Assembly (NCBI GenBank): GCA_016793865.1 | Contig: JAEULJ010000005.1 | Span: 1 to 49,444, forward strand | From: Altererythrobacter sp. | GTDB lineage: Bacteria; Pseudomonadota; Alphaproteobacteria; Sphingomonadales; Sphingomonadaceae | Direction: 5' to 3' | Length of the DNA stretch: 49,444 nucleotides | Shown here: in pieces, positions 41,308-49,444 of the stretch | How positions within the stretch are numbered: the stretch's first letter is position 1 | Layout of the letters: every line of letters begins with the position of its first letter | The notes under the pieces: model-generated | What the model saw: only the letters and a program-made list of their open reading frames with translations | Database searches by the model: none | What the model was told of the DNA's origin: nothing | Made by a program: the position numbers and the translations under genes

Positions 41308-42063
41308 TCAGATCCACGATGAGAAGCGCGACGACGCCCAGCCCATCCCCACCGACAACAGCACCGCGACCAGCCCGTAAAGGAGCGACTGCTCCTGCGA
41401 TGTTTGCGCGATGAAGCCCTCGAACCCGACCTTCTTCACCTCGACCTCGCTCAGCGCGGAGGCGATAACCCGCCCGTCGCGCACCGCGAAGGTTTCCGCG
41501 ACATAAGTGCCGGTGATGACGGTGGAAGGCAGCGGGATTCGTGCCTGATACAGAACGCGCCGGCTGACGGAGACCCCGCCGATGTCCTCGCGGTAAAGCC
41601 CCTGCCGGCTGCGCAGATCCACAAGGCCAGCCGAGAAGCGCGCCTGCTCGGTGGGTTCGATCGCGCCACTTGGGGAAAGCTGGATATAGCGGGTGCCGAA
41701 TTCGTAGATGGCGGCCGTTCGCTCATCGACCATCTCGTCGATCGGGCGCGTCGTGGCGACCGCGAAGAACGATGGGGCGGAGCGGTAGTCGGTGCTGGCG
41801 GCGTTGATCCAGATGCCGCCAAAGCGTTCCTTTTCGCGCAGGCGGATCGGCTGGGAAGGGCCCTGGAGCACCACGATCACATCATAGTCCTGCGCCGCCG
41901 CGCGCCCCGCCGGATCGAGGATCGCGCCGAACAGCAGCAATTCGGTGCCGGTGAAGCCTTGCCGCACTTCGATCTCGTGCTGGCTGACTTCGGGCACGAG
42001 AATGGGATCGCGCTGGCCCATGAGCAGAACCGCGAAGACGAGGAGGAGGGCGAGGCGGGTCAC
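41308..42063 (-). CDS. TIGR02186-family membrane protein
   Basis: A 251-residue protein starting GTG at 42063, which overlaps the TauE-type gene stop (GTGA). It has an N-terminal hydrophobic segment (LALLLVFAVLLMGQ), a periplasmic part with QHEIEVRQGFTGTELLLFGA, YDVIVVLQGPSQPIRLREKE and RIPLPSTVITGTYVAETFAV, and a C-terminal membrane helix (LLYGLVAVLLSVGMGWA). It resembles the TIGR02186 family, which is repeatedly found with TauE/SafE permeases in alphaproteobacteria. Biochemical role unknown; a partner of the transporter is inferred. Confidence 0.75.
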   Translation of the reverse strand: MTRLALLLVFAVLLMGQRDPILVPEVSQHEIEVRQGFTGTELLLFGAILDPAGRAAAQDYDVIVVLQGPSQPIRLREKERFGGIWINAASTDYRSAPSFFAVATTRPIDEMVDERTAAIYEFGTRYIQLSPSGAIEPTEQARFSAGLVDLRSRQGLYREDIGGVSVSRRVLYQARIPLPSTVITGTYVAETFAVRDGRVIASALSEVEVKKVGFEGFIAQTSQEQSLLYGLVAVLLSVGMGWASSRFSSWI

Positions 42064-42968
42064 AGCGGGCTGACGGTGAAGATTTCGTCCGGCCGCACGC
42101 CGAGCCCGAACAGCATCCGGAACGCGATCATCAGCACCAGCGCCGCCAGCACCAGCCGCAGAATCTCGGGCCGAACACGGCCGGCGAACTGCGTGCCCAT
42201 CTGCGCCCCCGTCACCGATCCGATCAGCAGGAAGAACACCAGCACCATGTCGACCGCATGAGTGGTGAGGGCGTGCATCAGGGTGGTCAGGATGGTGACG
42301 AACACGACATTGAACAGGCTGGTGCCGACCACCACCGTCGCGCTCATGCCCAGTATGTAGAGCATGGCCGGCACCAGGATGAAGCCGCCTCCCACGCCCA
42401 TCAGCATGGTCAACATGCCTGTCACGATGCCCAGGATCAGCGGGGCCAGCGGCGAGATATAGAGACCGGACCCGTAGAACCTCCAACGGCCCGGCAGCGC
42501 GGCGACCAGTGGATGGTGGCGGCGGCGGCGGGGTTGGGTGCCGGCCGCCGCGCCACGGATGGCCTGCCAGGATTCCCGCGCCATCAGTGCGCCGATCGAC
42601 CCCAGCAGAACCACATAGAGCGCGCTGATCACCACATCGATCTGGCCGACGGAACGAAAGAACCGGAACAGCAGCGCGCCCAGGCTCGCGCCGATCGCGC
42701 CGCCCGCGACCATGATCGCGCCCATCTTGAAATCCACCCCGCCGCGTTTGGTCTGCGCGAGCAGGCCCGAGACGCTGGCACCCGTCACCTGGGTCGAGGC
42801 GGAGGCCGCGGCGACGGTCGGCGGAACGCCGTAGAAGATCAGCAGCGGCGTGGTCAGGAACCCTCCGCCCACGCCGAACAGGCCGGACAGAATGCCCGTC
42901 AGCAGCCCCAGCCCGACAATCACAACCCCGTTGACGGCGAGATTCGCGATCGGGAGGTAGACGTCCAT
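42060..42968 (-). CDS. TauE/SafE family permease
   Basis: A 302-residue membrane protein with about eight helices and two repeats, each with a glycine-rich motif: GLLTGILSGLFGVGGGFL near residue 25 and GIVTGMLTMLMGVGGGFILV near residue 185. This is the TauE/SafE fold of putative sulfite, sulfoacetate or other organosulfur exporters. The start codon region is 57 bp from the NfrA-like gene. It is coupled to TIGR02186 by a GTGA overlap. The transported compound is unknown. Confidence 0.88.
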   Translation of the reverse strand: MDVYLPIANLAVNGVVIVGLGLLTGILSGLFGVGGGFLTTPLLIFYGVPPTVAAASASTQVTGASVSGLLAQTKRGGVDFKMGAIMVAGGAIGASLGALLFRFFRSVGQIDVVISALYVVLLGSIGALMARESWQAIRGAAAGTQPRRRRHHPLVAALPGRWRFYGSGLYISPLAPLILGIVTGMLTMLMGVGGGFILVPAMLYILGMSATVVVGTSLFNVVFVTILTTLMHALTTHAVDMVLVFFLLIGSVTGAQMGTQFAGRVRPEILRLVLAALVLMIAFRMLFGLGVRPDEIFTVSPL

Positions 42969-43025
42969 GTCCGCGCCGTATCGCAGGCCGGGCGGTGGGG
43001 AAAGGCGGGAGCAGGGAGTTTTCGG

Positions 43026-44210
43026 CTAGAACCCTGCCGTGAAGGTCAGCCCCGCGCTCGCAGCAGGGGCGGCATTGCCCGCTACGCGCAGCCGATAGTC
43101 GGCGGAGATGCGCGCCGTCCCTTCGCCCAGACGGAAGCGCATGCTGGCGGAAGGGCCAAGGTCGAGCCGGTTCGCGCCGCGTTGCGCCCCGCCCCATGCG
43201 CCCACGCCCGCCGCCAGAAGCCCTCCGCGCTCCGCCTGCCACAGCGGCCTTTCCGCCGCCACGCTGCCATCGGCGAAACCGGTCGCGTTGCTGCCGCCGA
43301 CATAGCCGGCCTGGGCATAACCCCGCGCCGAGAGGCCGGCAGGAAGCCGCAACTCATCGAAACCGGCGGCAAGGAAAGCGGCGGGGCGGGGTTCGAGGAT
43401 CGCACCGCGGCGACTTGCGCGAATCTCCGCATGGGCCGTGAGCGGAACGCCGGGGATCGGGCGCATGGCCAAACCGGCGGCGAGATCGGCCTCGCGGGTT
43501 CCGCCCAGCGCCTGAACAGCGCGCACATAGGCGACGGGGCGTATCGGCGAGGCCGGGGCCAGCCGATAGCGGATCACGGCCCCGGACTGGCTTCCGCCAT
43601 AGACGGCACCGGGCGCGACGCCGCCGGCGAACCCAGTCACACCTTCGCGCAGCATTGCCCAGACGTCGGCACCCCAGCGCCTCTCGCGCGGCACCATTGA
43701 GTCCGGGCGGCGCCCGATGGCGCCCTCGCCCTCGATTGCCCGGTTGAAGGCCACGGCGACATCGGCGGGCAGGGGGATCGCGCGCATTGCCGCCATCCAG
43801 AGAAGATTATGTCCGGCGGCAGTCTGCATGGAGGGCGGCGCGGGTGGCGGGGCCGATCGGAGAGAAACCGGCACGAGCGGTGGCGTTGCCGGCAGGGAAG
43901 CCATGCGGGCCGCTGATCCAACTCCCGCCGGTGCCGTCGCTAGCCTTGCAGGGGAGATCACGACGCGGCTCACCGCGCCCGTGCCGATGGGTGCGGGTGA
44001 TATTCCCCGGCCCGGCCCGACGGGAGCACGCGCGCCGATCAGTTCGGCAATGCCTCGGGCGGAGGGCACGGGCGCCTCGTCCCAGCCGGGCGGCATCTCG
44101 AAGGTGAGTGCTCGCGCGCCGATCCAGCACAGCAATATCCCGCCCAGCGCGAACAGCGGCCGGCCGCGCGGCGCCGCGCGGGCCGCGAAGCGGTTGGCGG
44201 GGTGCGTCAT
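43026..44210 (-). CDS. NfrA C-terminal-like outer-membrane protein (short form)
   Basis: A 394-residue protein. After an N-terminal membrane segment (ALGGILLCWIGARALTF) comes a Pro/Ala-rich stretch of about 100 residues, then a domain resembling the C-terminal barrel part of bacteriophage N4 adsorption protein A: VAYVRAVQALGGTREADLA, GVPLTAHAEIRASRRG, AAFLAAGFDELRLPAGLSA and a closing strand SAGLTFTAGF with C-terminal Phe. The TPR domain present in Escherichia coli NfrA is missing. The gene overlaps the glycosyltransferase gene by ATGA. Exopolysaccharide export is inferred. Confidence 0.6.
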   Translation of the reverse strand: MTHPANRFAARAAPRGRPLFALGGILLCWIGARALTFEMPPGWDEAPVPSARGIAELIGARAPVGPGRGISPAPIGTGAVSRVVISPARLATAPAGVGSAARMASLPATPPLVPVSLRSAPPPAPPSMQTAAGHNLLWMAAMRAIPLPADVAVAFNRAIEGEGAIGRRPDSMVPRERRWGADVWAMLREGVTGFAGGVAPGAVYGGSQSGAVIRYRLAPASPIRPVAYVRAVQALGGTREADLAAGLAMRPIPGVPLTAHAEIRASRRGAILEPRPAAFLAAGFDELRLPAGLSARGYAQAGYVGGSNATGFADGSVAAERPLWQAERGGLLAAGVGAWGGAQRGANRLDLGPSASMRFRLGEGTARISADYRLRVAGNAAPAASAGLTFTAGF

Positions 44211-45607
44211 GCCGCCTGCCCGCCAGCCGGGCTTGCCGGATGTGCCGAATGCTCGGTCTTGTCCCAGACCGCCGGCGCGCCTCGCAGCGAACGGACATAG
44301 GCGAACAATGCGCGGCGCGCGGCGATGATCGAAACCGCGTTGGAAATCGCCACCCGCGGGATCGCCAGCAGGCCCTGCGTCATGCCGAACTCGCGCGCGG
44401 TGAACAGCGCGCGGATGGCGAGCCGCCAGGCCAGTGCCGCCGCGTTGAGCCACAGCAGCCAAACCAGGCCGGGCGGCAGCGGGTCGCGCTCGATCCAGTC
44501 GAGGCCTGCCAGCGCCATCTCGAGCCCGGTGGCGACCACCATGACATAGGCCACCGCCAGCAGCAGCGCGGCGAAGGGTCCGCGCCGGTCGCGAAGCTGC
44601 ATCCACAGCGCGACGGGCGACCCGTGCCAGCCGAGCCGATCCCAGCCTTGCAGCGCGATGCCGTGAATCCAGCGCGATTTCTGCCGGATCGCCGCCCCTA
44701 TCGTATGAGGGAAATAGGCGCGGGTTGCGATCAGCCGCCCGCTCGCGGTGCGGACCCGCAGGAAATGCGTCCGCGCGCCCAGCGCGGCAGCCTGGAGCCC
44801 CAGTTCGTAGTCCTCGGTCAGCGCTCCGGTGGCGAACGGGCCCGCCCCGCCACGGCGCGCATCCAGCCGTTCAAGCCATTCGCGCGCGATCGCGCAGCCC
44901 ACGCCCGCGCCGGGGATGCCCTGGCCCAGGGCGCTGCGGACGACCATGGCCTTGGCGTGGCTTTCCGCGAACTCGTCGCTGTAGTGGCCCGATACCCACC
45001 GCGAGCCCGCCTGGGGCAGCGCGATCACCGGCAGCTGGATGAAGTCGGCCCGTTCCATCGCCATGTCGAGCAGAGCGAGTGCCGATGGGTCGACCATGTC
45101 CTCGGCATCATGGAGCAGCACCATCCTGGCGGACACGCCTTCTCGCGCCTCGTCATCGCGCAGCGCGCGATAGAGGCGGTTGAGGCAATCGGCCTTGCAG
45201 GTCGGCCCCCCGGCGTCGTGGATCACGATGCGAACCCGGGGATCGGCCGCTGCACCGCCCATTGCGGCGGCGACGGTGGCCATGTCGTTGCGATAGCAGC
45301 CGACATAGATGCGCAGGGCTCCCTGAGGCCAGACGCGCAGGGCGTGGGCGATTGTCGCCGCGATCACCGGATATTCGCGCCAGGCGGGTATGAGCACGGC
45401 GCAGCGATGCGAGAGCGGGCGCGGGGCGAGGGCTGCGTCATCCACCACCGGGGTTCGCGCGCGGCCGGTAAGCCGCAGCCAGATCCAGGTAATGTCGATG
45501 GCGATCTCGTCGAGCGCGCCAAGCAGGAAGAAGGAGGCTGCGAACAGGAATAGCTCGCGCTGCATCAGCGCGAACCAATCCAATGGTCCGATTCCCGTGG
45601 AGATCAC
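44207..45607 (-). CDS. NfrB-like family 2 glycosyltransferase
   Basis: A 466-residue inner-membrane glycosyltransferase. One or two N-terminal helices (ELFLFAASFFLLGALDEIAI) precede a GT2 domain: CAVLIPAWREYPVIAATI, VLLHDAEDMVDPSALAL (D-x-D equivalent), TGALTEDYELGLQAA and the QKSRWIHGIALQGWDRLGW motif (Q-x-x-R-W), then further membrane helices. This last stretch closely matches NfrB. E. coli NfrB has a C-terminal MshEN c-di-GMP-binding domain that is absent here. GTG at 45607 is chosen because of the G-rich site upstream. It is divergent from nhaA. Confidence 0.8.
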   Translation of the reverse strand: MISTGIGPLDWFALMQRELFLFAASFFLLGALDEIAIDITWIWLRLTGRARTPVVDDAALAPRPLSHRCAVLIPAWREYPVIAATIAHALRVWPQGALRIYVGCYRNDMATVAAAMGGAAADPRVRIVIHDAGGPTCKADCLNRLYRALRDDEAREGVSARMVLLHDAEDMVDPSALALLDMAMERADFIQLPVIALPQAGSRWVSGHYSDEFAESHAKAMVVRSALGQGIPGAGVGCAIAREWLERLDARRGGAGPFATGALTEDYELGLQAAALGARTHFLRVRTASGRLIATRAYFPHTIGAAIRQKSRWIHGIALQGWDRLGWHGSPVALWMQLRDRRGPFAALLLAVAYVMVVATGLEMALAGLDWIERDPLPPGLVWLLWLNAAALAWRLAIRALFTAREFGMTQGLLAIPRVAISNAVSIIAARRALFAYVRSLRGAPAVWDKTEHSAHPASPAGGQAA

Positions 45608-45694
45608 CCCTTGCCCCCCAGCCCTGAGGCAAGGCTTAACCAAACCGCGGTTGCCTTGCAACGGGATGCGGCGAGCGGTAGGGGTGGCGTGACG

Positions 45695-46942
45695 ATGCTC
45701 GCCCAAGCTGCCTCGCAACGCGCTCTCGCCATCCTTGCTGCGCCCGTGCGGGCCTTGTTCGCGGCAGAGGCGGGGCAGGGGGTGTTGCTTGTCCTGGTGG
45801 CCGCGGCGGCGCTTGCCATCGCCAATTCACCGCTCGCGCCGGCCTACCACGGGCTTTTCGACGATCCGCTGTCGTGGTCGCCCATCGCCCGGCTGGCGAC
45901 AGCGCACGGGTGGATCAACGAAGGGCTGATGGCGGTGTTCTTCTTCGTCGTCGGGCTGGAGGTGAAGCGCGAACTGATCGAGGGGCAGCTATCCACGCCG
46001 GCGCGCCGCCGGCTTCCGGTACTGGCGGCGCTGTCCGGCATGGTCGCCCCGGCGCTGATCTACCTGCTGGTCTCCGGGGATGCGCCGGGACTGGCTCGGG
46101 GCTGGGCGATCCCTGCGGCAACCGACATCGCCTTCGCGATGGGCGTGCTCGGCCTGCTGGGCAAGCGCGTGCCGGCGTCGCTGAAGCTGTTCCTGCTGAC
46201 CGTCGCGATCGTGGACGACCTGGGCGCGGTGGCGATGATCGCGCTGTTCTACACCGCCGATCTCGCGCTGCCCTGGCTGATCGCCGGCGCCGCCGTGCTG
46301 GCGGCCATGAGCGCGCTGGGCAAAGGGGGCAAGGCGCGCGCCTGGCCAGTCCTCCTGCTCGCGCCCCTGCTATGGTACTGCGTGCTCCACTCCGGCGTTC
46401 ACGCCACGATAGCCGGGGTGTTGTCGGCCTTCACGATCCCGATGGGAGCGCCCGGCGGCGGATCGCCGCTCAAGCGGATCGAACACCGCCTAGCTCCCTG
46501 GAGCGCCTATCTGATCGTCCCGCTGTTCGGCTTCGCCAATGCCGGGGTGGCGCTCGGCGGGCTGGGGGCGGCGGAAGTCTTGGCGCCGTTGCCGCTGGGG
46601 GTGGCGGCGGGGCTGGTGCTGGGCAAACAGCTCGGCATCTTCGGTTGCGTCTATGCGGCGGACCGGCTTGGCGTGGCCCCGCGCCCCGCCGGGGCAAGCT
46701 GGCTGCAGGTGTGGGGCGTGTCGCTGTTGTGCGGGATCGGCTTCACGATGTCGCTTTTCATCGCCGAGCTCGCCTTCCCCGGCGATGGCGGGGCCGCGGC
46801 GCTCCTGCGCGACGAGGCCAGGATCGGCATTCTGGGTGGGTCGCTGGTTTCGGCCATACTGGGCTATGCGGTCATGCGCGCCGCCGGTCGCCCCTCGAAC
46901 GGCGGGCGGCTTCCCGAAGCCGGATCGCCGCTGCCGGGCTGA
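45695..46942 (+). CDS. nhaA: Na+/H+ antiporter NhaA
   Basis: A 415-residue antiporter with twelve hydrophobic segments. EGLMAVFFFVVGLEVKRELIEGQL, AIPAATDIAFAMGVLGLLG (Asp of the funnel) and LTVAIVDDLGAVAMIALFY (the paired Asp residues that bind Na+) are diagnostic, and LHSGVHATIAGVLSAFTIPM follows. It exchanges internal Na+ for protons, giving salt and alkali tolerance. ATG at 45695 is preceded by AGGGG; GTG at 45689 is an alternative. Divergent from the glycosyltransferase gene; convergent with gloA. Confidence 0.95.
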   Translation: MLAQAASQRALAILAAPVRALFAAEAGQGVLLVLVAAAALAIANSPLAPAYHGLFDDPLSWSPIARLATAHGWINEGLMAVFFFVVGLEVKRELIEGQLSTPARRRLPVLAALSGMVAPALIYLLVSGDAPGLARGWAIPAATDIAFAMGVLGLLGKRVPASLKLFLLTVAIVDDLGAVAMIALFYTADLALPWLIAGAAVLAAMSALGKGGKARAWPVLLLAPLLWYCVLHSGVHATIAGVLSAFTIPMGAPGGGSPLKRIEHRLAPWSAYLIVPLFGFANAGVALGGLGAAEVLAPLPLGVAAGLVLGKQLGIFGCVYAADRLGVAPRPAGASWLQVWGVSLLCGIGFTMSLFIAELAFPGDGGAAALLRDEARIGILGGSLVSAILGYAVMRAAGRPSNGGRLPEAGSPLPG

Positions 46943-46945
46943 GCG

Positions 46946-47383
46946 TTACCAGCTCCCGCTATTGGCCATGCTGGCCCAGGGTTCGCGCGGCGGCAGGTGA
47001 CCGTCCTGAAGCAGCTCTATCGAAATGCCGTCGGGCGATTTGACGAAGGCCATATGCCCGTCGCGCGGAGGGCGGTGGATGATGTGGCCGGCCGCCTGAA
47101 GCCGCTCGCAGGTCTCGTAGATGTCGTCCACGCGATAGGCGAGATGGCCGAAGTTGCGGCCGCCGCCATAGGTTTCCTCAGGGGCCCCATCCTCGGGTGG
47201 CCAATTGTAGGTGAGTTCGACCTCGGCCACGCCCTCCTGCCCCGGCGCGGCCAGGAAGATGAGCGTGTAACGCCCCTGCTCGCTGTCGAAACGTCGTGCT
47301 TCCGTCAGGCCGATGAGCTCGAAGAAGGCGACCGTCGCCGCCGGATCGGTGACGCGGATCATGGAGTGCAGATATTTGACCAT
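46946..47383 (-). CDS. gloA: Lactoylglutathione lyase (glyoxalase I)
   Basis: A 145-residue metalloenzyme that isomerises the methylglyoxal-glutathione hemithioacetal. KYLHSMIRVTDPAATVAFFE supplies the first metal His, VAEVELTYNWP the first Glu, NFGHLAYRVDDI the second His and DGISIELLQDG the second Glu, matching the vicinal-oxygen-chelate fold. The C-terminus lacks the longer eukaryotic insertion. It is followed 3 bp away by the convergent nhaA stop, and a terminator for the upstream porin gene precedes it. Confidence 0.93.
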   Translation of the reverse strand: MVKYLHSMIRVTDPAATVAFFELIGLTEARRFDSEQGRYTLIFLAAPGQEGVAEVELTYNWPPEDGAPEETYGGGRNFGHLAYRVDDIYETCERLQAAGHIIHRPPRDGHMAFVKSPDGISIELLQDGHLPPREPWASMANSGSW

Positions 47384-47420
47384 GCCGCGTAGGTAAGGAC
47401 CGTGCCCATTCTTGCAAGAC

Positions 47421-47458
47421 AAAGCGGGGCCCGCACAGCCATGTGTGCGAGCCCCGCT
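47421..47458 (-). terminator. Rho-independent terminator after the TorF-type porin gene
   Basis: Arms AGCGGGGC (47423-47430) and GCCCCGCT (47451-47458), with an inner GCACA/TGTGC helix and a 6-nt loop, form a strong stem. On the minus strand the 3' arm is followed by TTTGTCTT. It lies just downstream of the porin stop. Confidence 0.75.
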
Positions 47459-47480
47459 GCCCCCGGCCCCCCGGACGAGT

Positions 47481-48257
47481 TCAGAAGCTGAAGGTGACCG
47501 AACCCACAATCGCGTCGTCGGTGAAGCCTTTGATCGGAGGCCCCTCGACGCCGACATAGGTCACGCCCAGCGAGACATTGCCGAGCACCGTGGCGCTGGC
47601 GCCGAGCGACCAGTCGAGGCCGGTCGTGTCCGCCGCGCCCGCCTGGAACGGCGGCGCAAGCGCACCGTCGGTGTAGCCGAGCCCGGCGTTGAGCGTGATC
47701 GGCGTTCCCGGAAGGCCGGCCGCCAGCTTCGTGAACAGATAGAGATTGTCCCTGCCGCCCAGCGAATCCTGCTTCCACGCGTAAGTGACGCCCAGCTTGG
47801 CCTCAACCGGCCCCAGCGTGCTGGACAGGGTCGCATAGGGCTCCATGTACTCGGCCTTCACCCCCGGCGCGTTGTTGGGGTAGTTGTAGCGCAGCAGGCC
47901 CACATCGATGCCCAGCCCTTCGGACACCTTGCCGCTCCAGCCCGCGAAGAGATCGAGCTCGATGCTGCCGTAGGTGGACCCGCCGACGTTGAGCGAGGAG
48001 GCCCAGGTGCCGACGTAGAAACCGCTTTCGTGGGTCACCGTCGCGCCGCCCTGGATCGCCGGATCGCCAGCCGACAGGGAAACGCCGCGGAAGCGGTAAT
48101 CGGTCACCAGTCCGACGTTCCCGGTCACGGTGACGGATGATGTCTCGGCTGCTTCATCGGCATCCTCCGCGGATGCGGAAGCGAGTGGAAGAGCGGCCGT
48201 GGCCGCGAGTATGGCAGAAAACAATGCGGCCTGAGGGCCACGAAAGGACGTCAGCAT
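47481..48257 (-). CDS. TorF family putative porin
   Basis: A 258-residue secreted beta-barrel protein: signal peptide ending LPLASASA, then VTVTGNVGLVTDYRFRGVSL, the start of the TIGR02001/TorF family, GSIELDLFAGWSGKVSEGLG and repeating strands ending VGSVTFSF with a C-terminal Phe. Members are outer-membrane proteins of unknown substrate. AGGAGC is 6 nt before the ATG at 48257. It is divergent from the phosphatase gene across a 259-bp region (48258-48516) in which I see no clear operator. Confidence 0.88.
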   Translation of the reverse strand: MLTSFRGPQAALFSAILAATAALPLASASAEDADEAAETSSVTVTGNVGLVTDYRFRGVSLSAGDPAIQGGATVTHESGFYVGTWASSLNVGGSTYGSIELDLFAGWSGKVSEGLGIDVGLLRYNYPNNAPGVKAEYMEPYATLSSTLGPVEAKLGVTYAWKQDSLGGRDNLYLFTKLAAGLPGTPITLNAGLGYTDGALAPPFQAGAADTTGLDWSLGASATVLGNVSLGVTYVGVEGPPIKGFTDDAIVGSVTFSF

Positions 48258-48516
48258 GACAAGCTCCTGATCGGTTGTCGCGTTCGTCCCGCCTGCGCGC
48301 TCCGCCGGGTCCGATTATTGGATCCTCGAGCAGGTGCGACACGATGTTTCGCGATTGAATCGCCTTTGGCAAGAAAAAATCGGGCGCCGCTCGCCGGTTC
48401 GGCAGGGGCGTGACTATTGTGCAACTGCGAAGGCGGTTCAGCGGGGTTTCAGCCATTGCGGCCCAGGCGCCGCTGGCATATCCGCCCGCCGCACCCCATT
48501 TGCCCAGTACCCCGCC

Positions 48517-49323
48517 ATGCTCCGCTCCATCGCCCGCATCTTTCGATCGACCCCTCCCCCGCCTCAGGCCAGCGTGCCCGAGGGCGAGCGCTGGTATGTG
48601 ATCGGGGACATCCACGGCCGCTGCGACCTGCTCGACGCGCTGGTCTCGGCCATCGACAGCGACGATGCGGCCGCCACGCCAGCCAGCAGCACCGTGGTGC
48701 TTCTCGGCGATCTGGTCGATCGCGGCCCCGAAAGCGCTGGCGTGGTAGCCGTGGCGCGCGCCTGGGAGCGCCGCCGCGCGGTGAGGCTGCTGGCGGGCAA
48801 TCACGAGGAGATGTTCCTCGACAGCTTCGACGATCTTGAGATGCTGCGCCATTTCCTGCGCCACGGAGGGCGCGAGACCATCCTGAGCTACGGGCTCGAC
48901 CGGGCCGGCTACGATGCGATGACGCTGGAAGAGGTGCAGGCCGAGATGGCGCGCATCGTGCCCGAGGAGGATCGGGCATTCCTGCGCGCGGGCGAGGAGA
49001 TGATCGCGGTCGGGGATTACCTGCTGGTTCATGCGGGCATCAATCCGGAAGTGCCGCTGGAGGAGCAGCGCCGCAGTGACCTGCTGTGGATCCGCGAACG
49101 CTTCCTGCGGCATAACGACGGGTTCGGCGCGGTGGTGGTGCATGGCCATACCATCGTCGATGCGGTGGAAGACACCGGCCACCGCATCGGTATCGACACC
49201 GGCGCCTATCGCACCGGGCGGTTGACGGCGCTGGTGCTGGAGGGAACCGCCCGCCGCACCATCCAGGCGGTTGCACGGGACGGCACGGTCGCCATCGAAT
49301 TTAACGAGGACTGGAATCGATGA
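48517..49323 (+). CDS. PPP-family metallophosphoesterase (serine/threonine phosphatase type)
   Basis: A 268-residue calcineurin-like phosphatase. The motifs appear in order: [55 protein letters not shown] and [13 protein letters not shown], which bind the two metals. Bacterial members dephosphorylate phosphoproteins or diadenosine polyphosphates; the substrate is undefined. A 62-residue in-frame upstream extension exists without a good ribosome site, so ATG at 48517 is used. Its stop overlaps the start of the next gene (ATGA), suggesting coupling with nucleotide-sugar metabolism. Confidence 0.85.
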   Translation: MLRSIARIFRSTPPPPQASVPEGERWYVIGDIHGRCDLLDALVSAIDSDDAAATPASSTVVLLGDLVDRGPESAGVVAVARAWERRRAVRLLAGNHEEMFLDSFDDLEMLRHFLRHGGRETILSYGLDRAGYDAMTLEEVQAEMARIVPEEDRAFLRAGEEMIAVGDYLLVHAGINPEVPLEEQRRSDLLWIRERFLRHNDGFGAVVVHGHTIVDAVEDTGHRIGIDTGAYRTGRLTALVLEGTARRTIQAVARDGTVAIEFNEDWNR

Positions 49324-49444
49324 AGATAGCGCTGGTTGGTTCTGGTTACGTTGGATTGGTTTCCGGGGCGTGTTTTGCGGATTTCGGTCACGATGTGGTT
49401 TGCATTGATCGTGATGCGGGAAAGATCGAGCGTTTGCGTGCCGG
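49320..49444 (+). CDS. UDP-glucose/GDP-mannose dehydrogenase family, N-terminal fragment
   Basis: Only the first 41 codons are in the window. [20 protein letters not shown] is the Rossmann nucleotide-binding start of the nucleotide-sugar 6-dehydrogenase family (UDP-glucose dehydrogenase-like), followed by [20 protein letters not shown]. Such enzymes make UDP-glucuronate for exopolysaccharide or capsule. The start overlaps the phosphatase stop by 4 nt. Codon choice (GGT, GTT, TTG, TTT) and base composition are distinctly less GC-rich than upstream genes. Confidence 0.85.
   Translation, partial: MKIALVGSGYVGLVSGACFADFGHDVVCIDRDAGKIERLRA

Noticed and set aside
42258..43700. A 480-codon + strand frame rich in Gln, His and Arg
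   Set aside because: It is antisense to the TauE/SafE and NfrA-like genes, which have membrane and barrel signatures.

Overview
The window is a GC-rich chromosomal segment whose gene content points to an alphaproteobacterium of the order Sphingomonadales (Sphingomonadaceae or Erythrobacteraceae). Markers for this are an Entner-Doudoroff cluster ordered zwf-edd-glk-eda, a RcdA/DUF1465 protein, YdcH-type small proteins, a PtsP (EI-Ntr) gene followed by a RodZ-like gene and cpoB-tilS, a TorF-type porin and a class I PHA synthase with a lysine/alanine-rich phasin. No species call is possible from sequence reading alone.

Layout. 1-3.3 kb: the 3' end of a serine hydrolase gene, then what looks like an eroded integrative element (AlpA-type regulator, a truncated ParB-like gene, an intact tyrosine integrase) abutting the 3' end of tRNA-Thr(CGT), followed by tRNA-Cys(GCA). 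3.6-9.2 kb: acyl-CoA metabolism (thioesterase, crotonase), a DNA-binding protein with a receiver-like but degenerate N-terminus, an AlaC-type aminotransferase and PHA synthase. 9.3-11.5 kb: phasin with a probable PhaR-type operator region, clpS, and a GDT1-type manganese exporter preceded by a yybP-ykoY manganese riboswitch. 11.5-19.4 kb: old yellow enzyme, DMT permease, nadA with a secreted hydrolase, MBL-fold hydrolase with DUF4230, glycerol kinase, DUF1465. 19.5-25.4 kb: two divergent YdcH genes, ptsP, rodZ-like, cpoB, and tilS with no canonical start codon. 25.4-30.5 kb: the zwf-edd-glk-eda operon, without a lactonase gene. 30.5-35.5 kb: transglutaminase-like protein, a tiny Trp-rich leader ORF followed by a terminator, a CHASE2-GGDEF-EAL protein, and rimO. 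35.6-45.6 kb: DUF1761, then a long minus-strand run of a NfrB-like glycosyltransferase, NfrA C-terminal-like protein, TauE/SafE permease, TIGR02186, HerA-like ATPase, serS, surE and an RCK potassium channel. 45.7-49.4 kb: nhaA, gloA, TorF porin, a PPP-family phosphatase, and the start of a UDP-glucose dehydrogenase gene whose composition is visibly different.

The genes tie together carbon catabolism (Entner-Doudoroff, glycerol), carbon storage (PHA), envelope functions (CpoB, RodZ-like, NfrAB-like, porin) and housekeeping (SerS, RimO, TilS, ClpS, tRNAs). The least explained elements are the 11-codon Trp-rich leader with its terminator at 31.4-31.5 kb, the reduced NfrAB-like locus, the TauE/TIGR02186 pair, and several strong dyads in divergent promoter regions. 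All functional calls come from reading motifs by eye; no database search was run.
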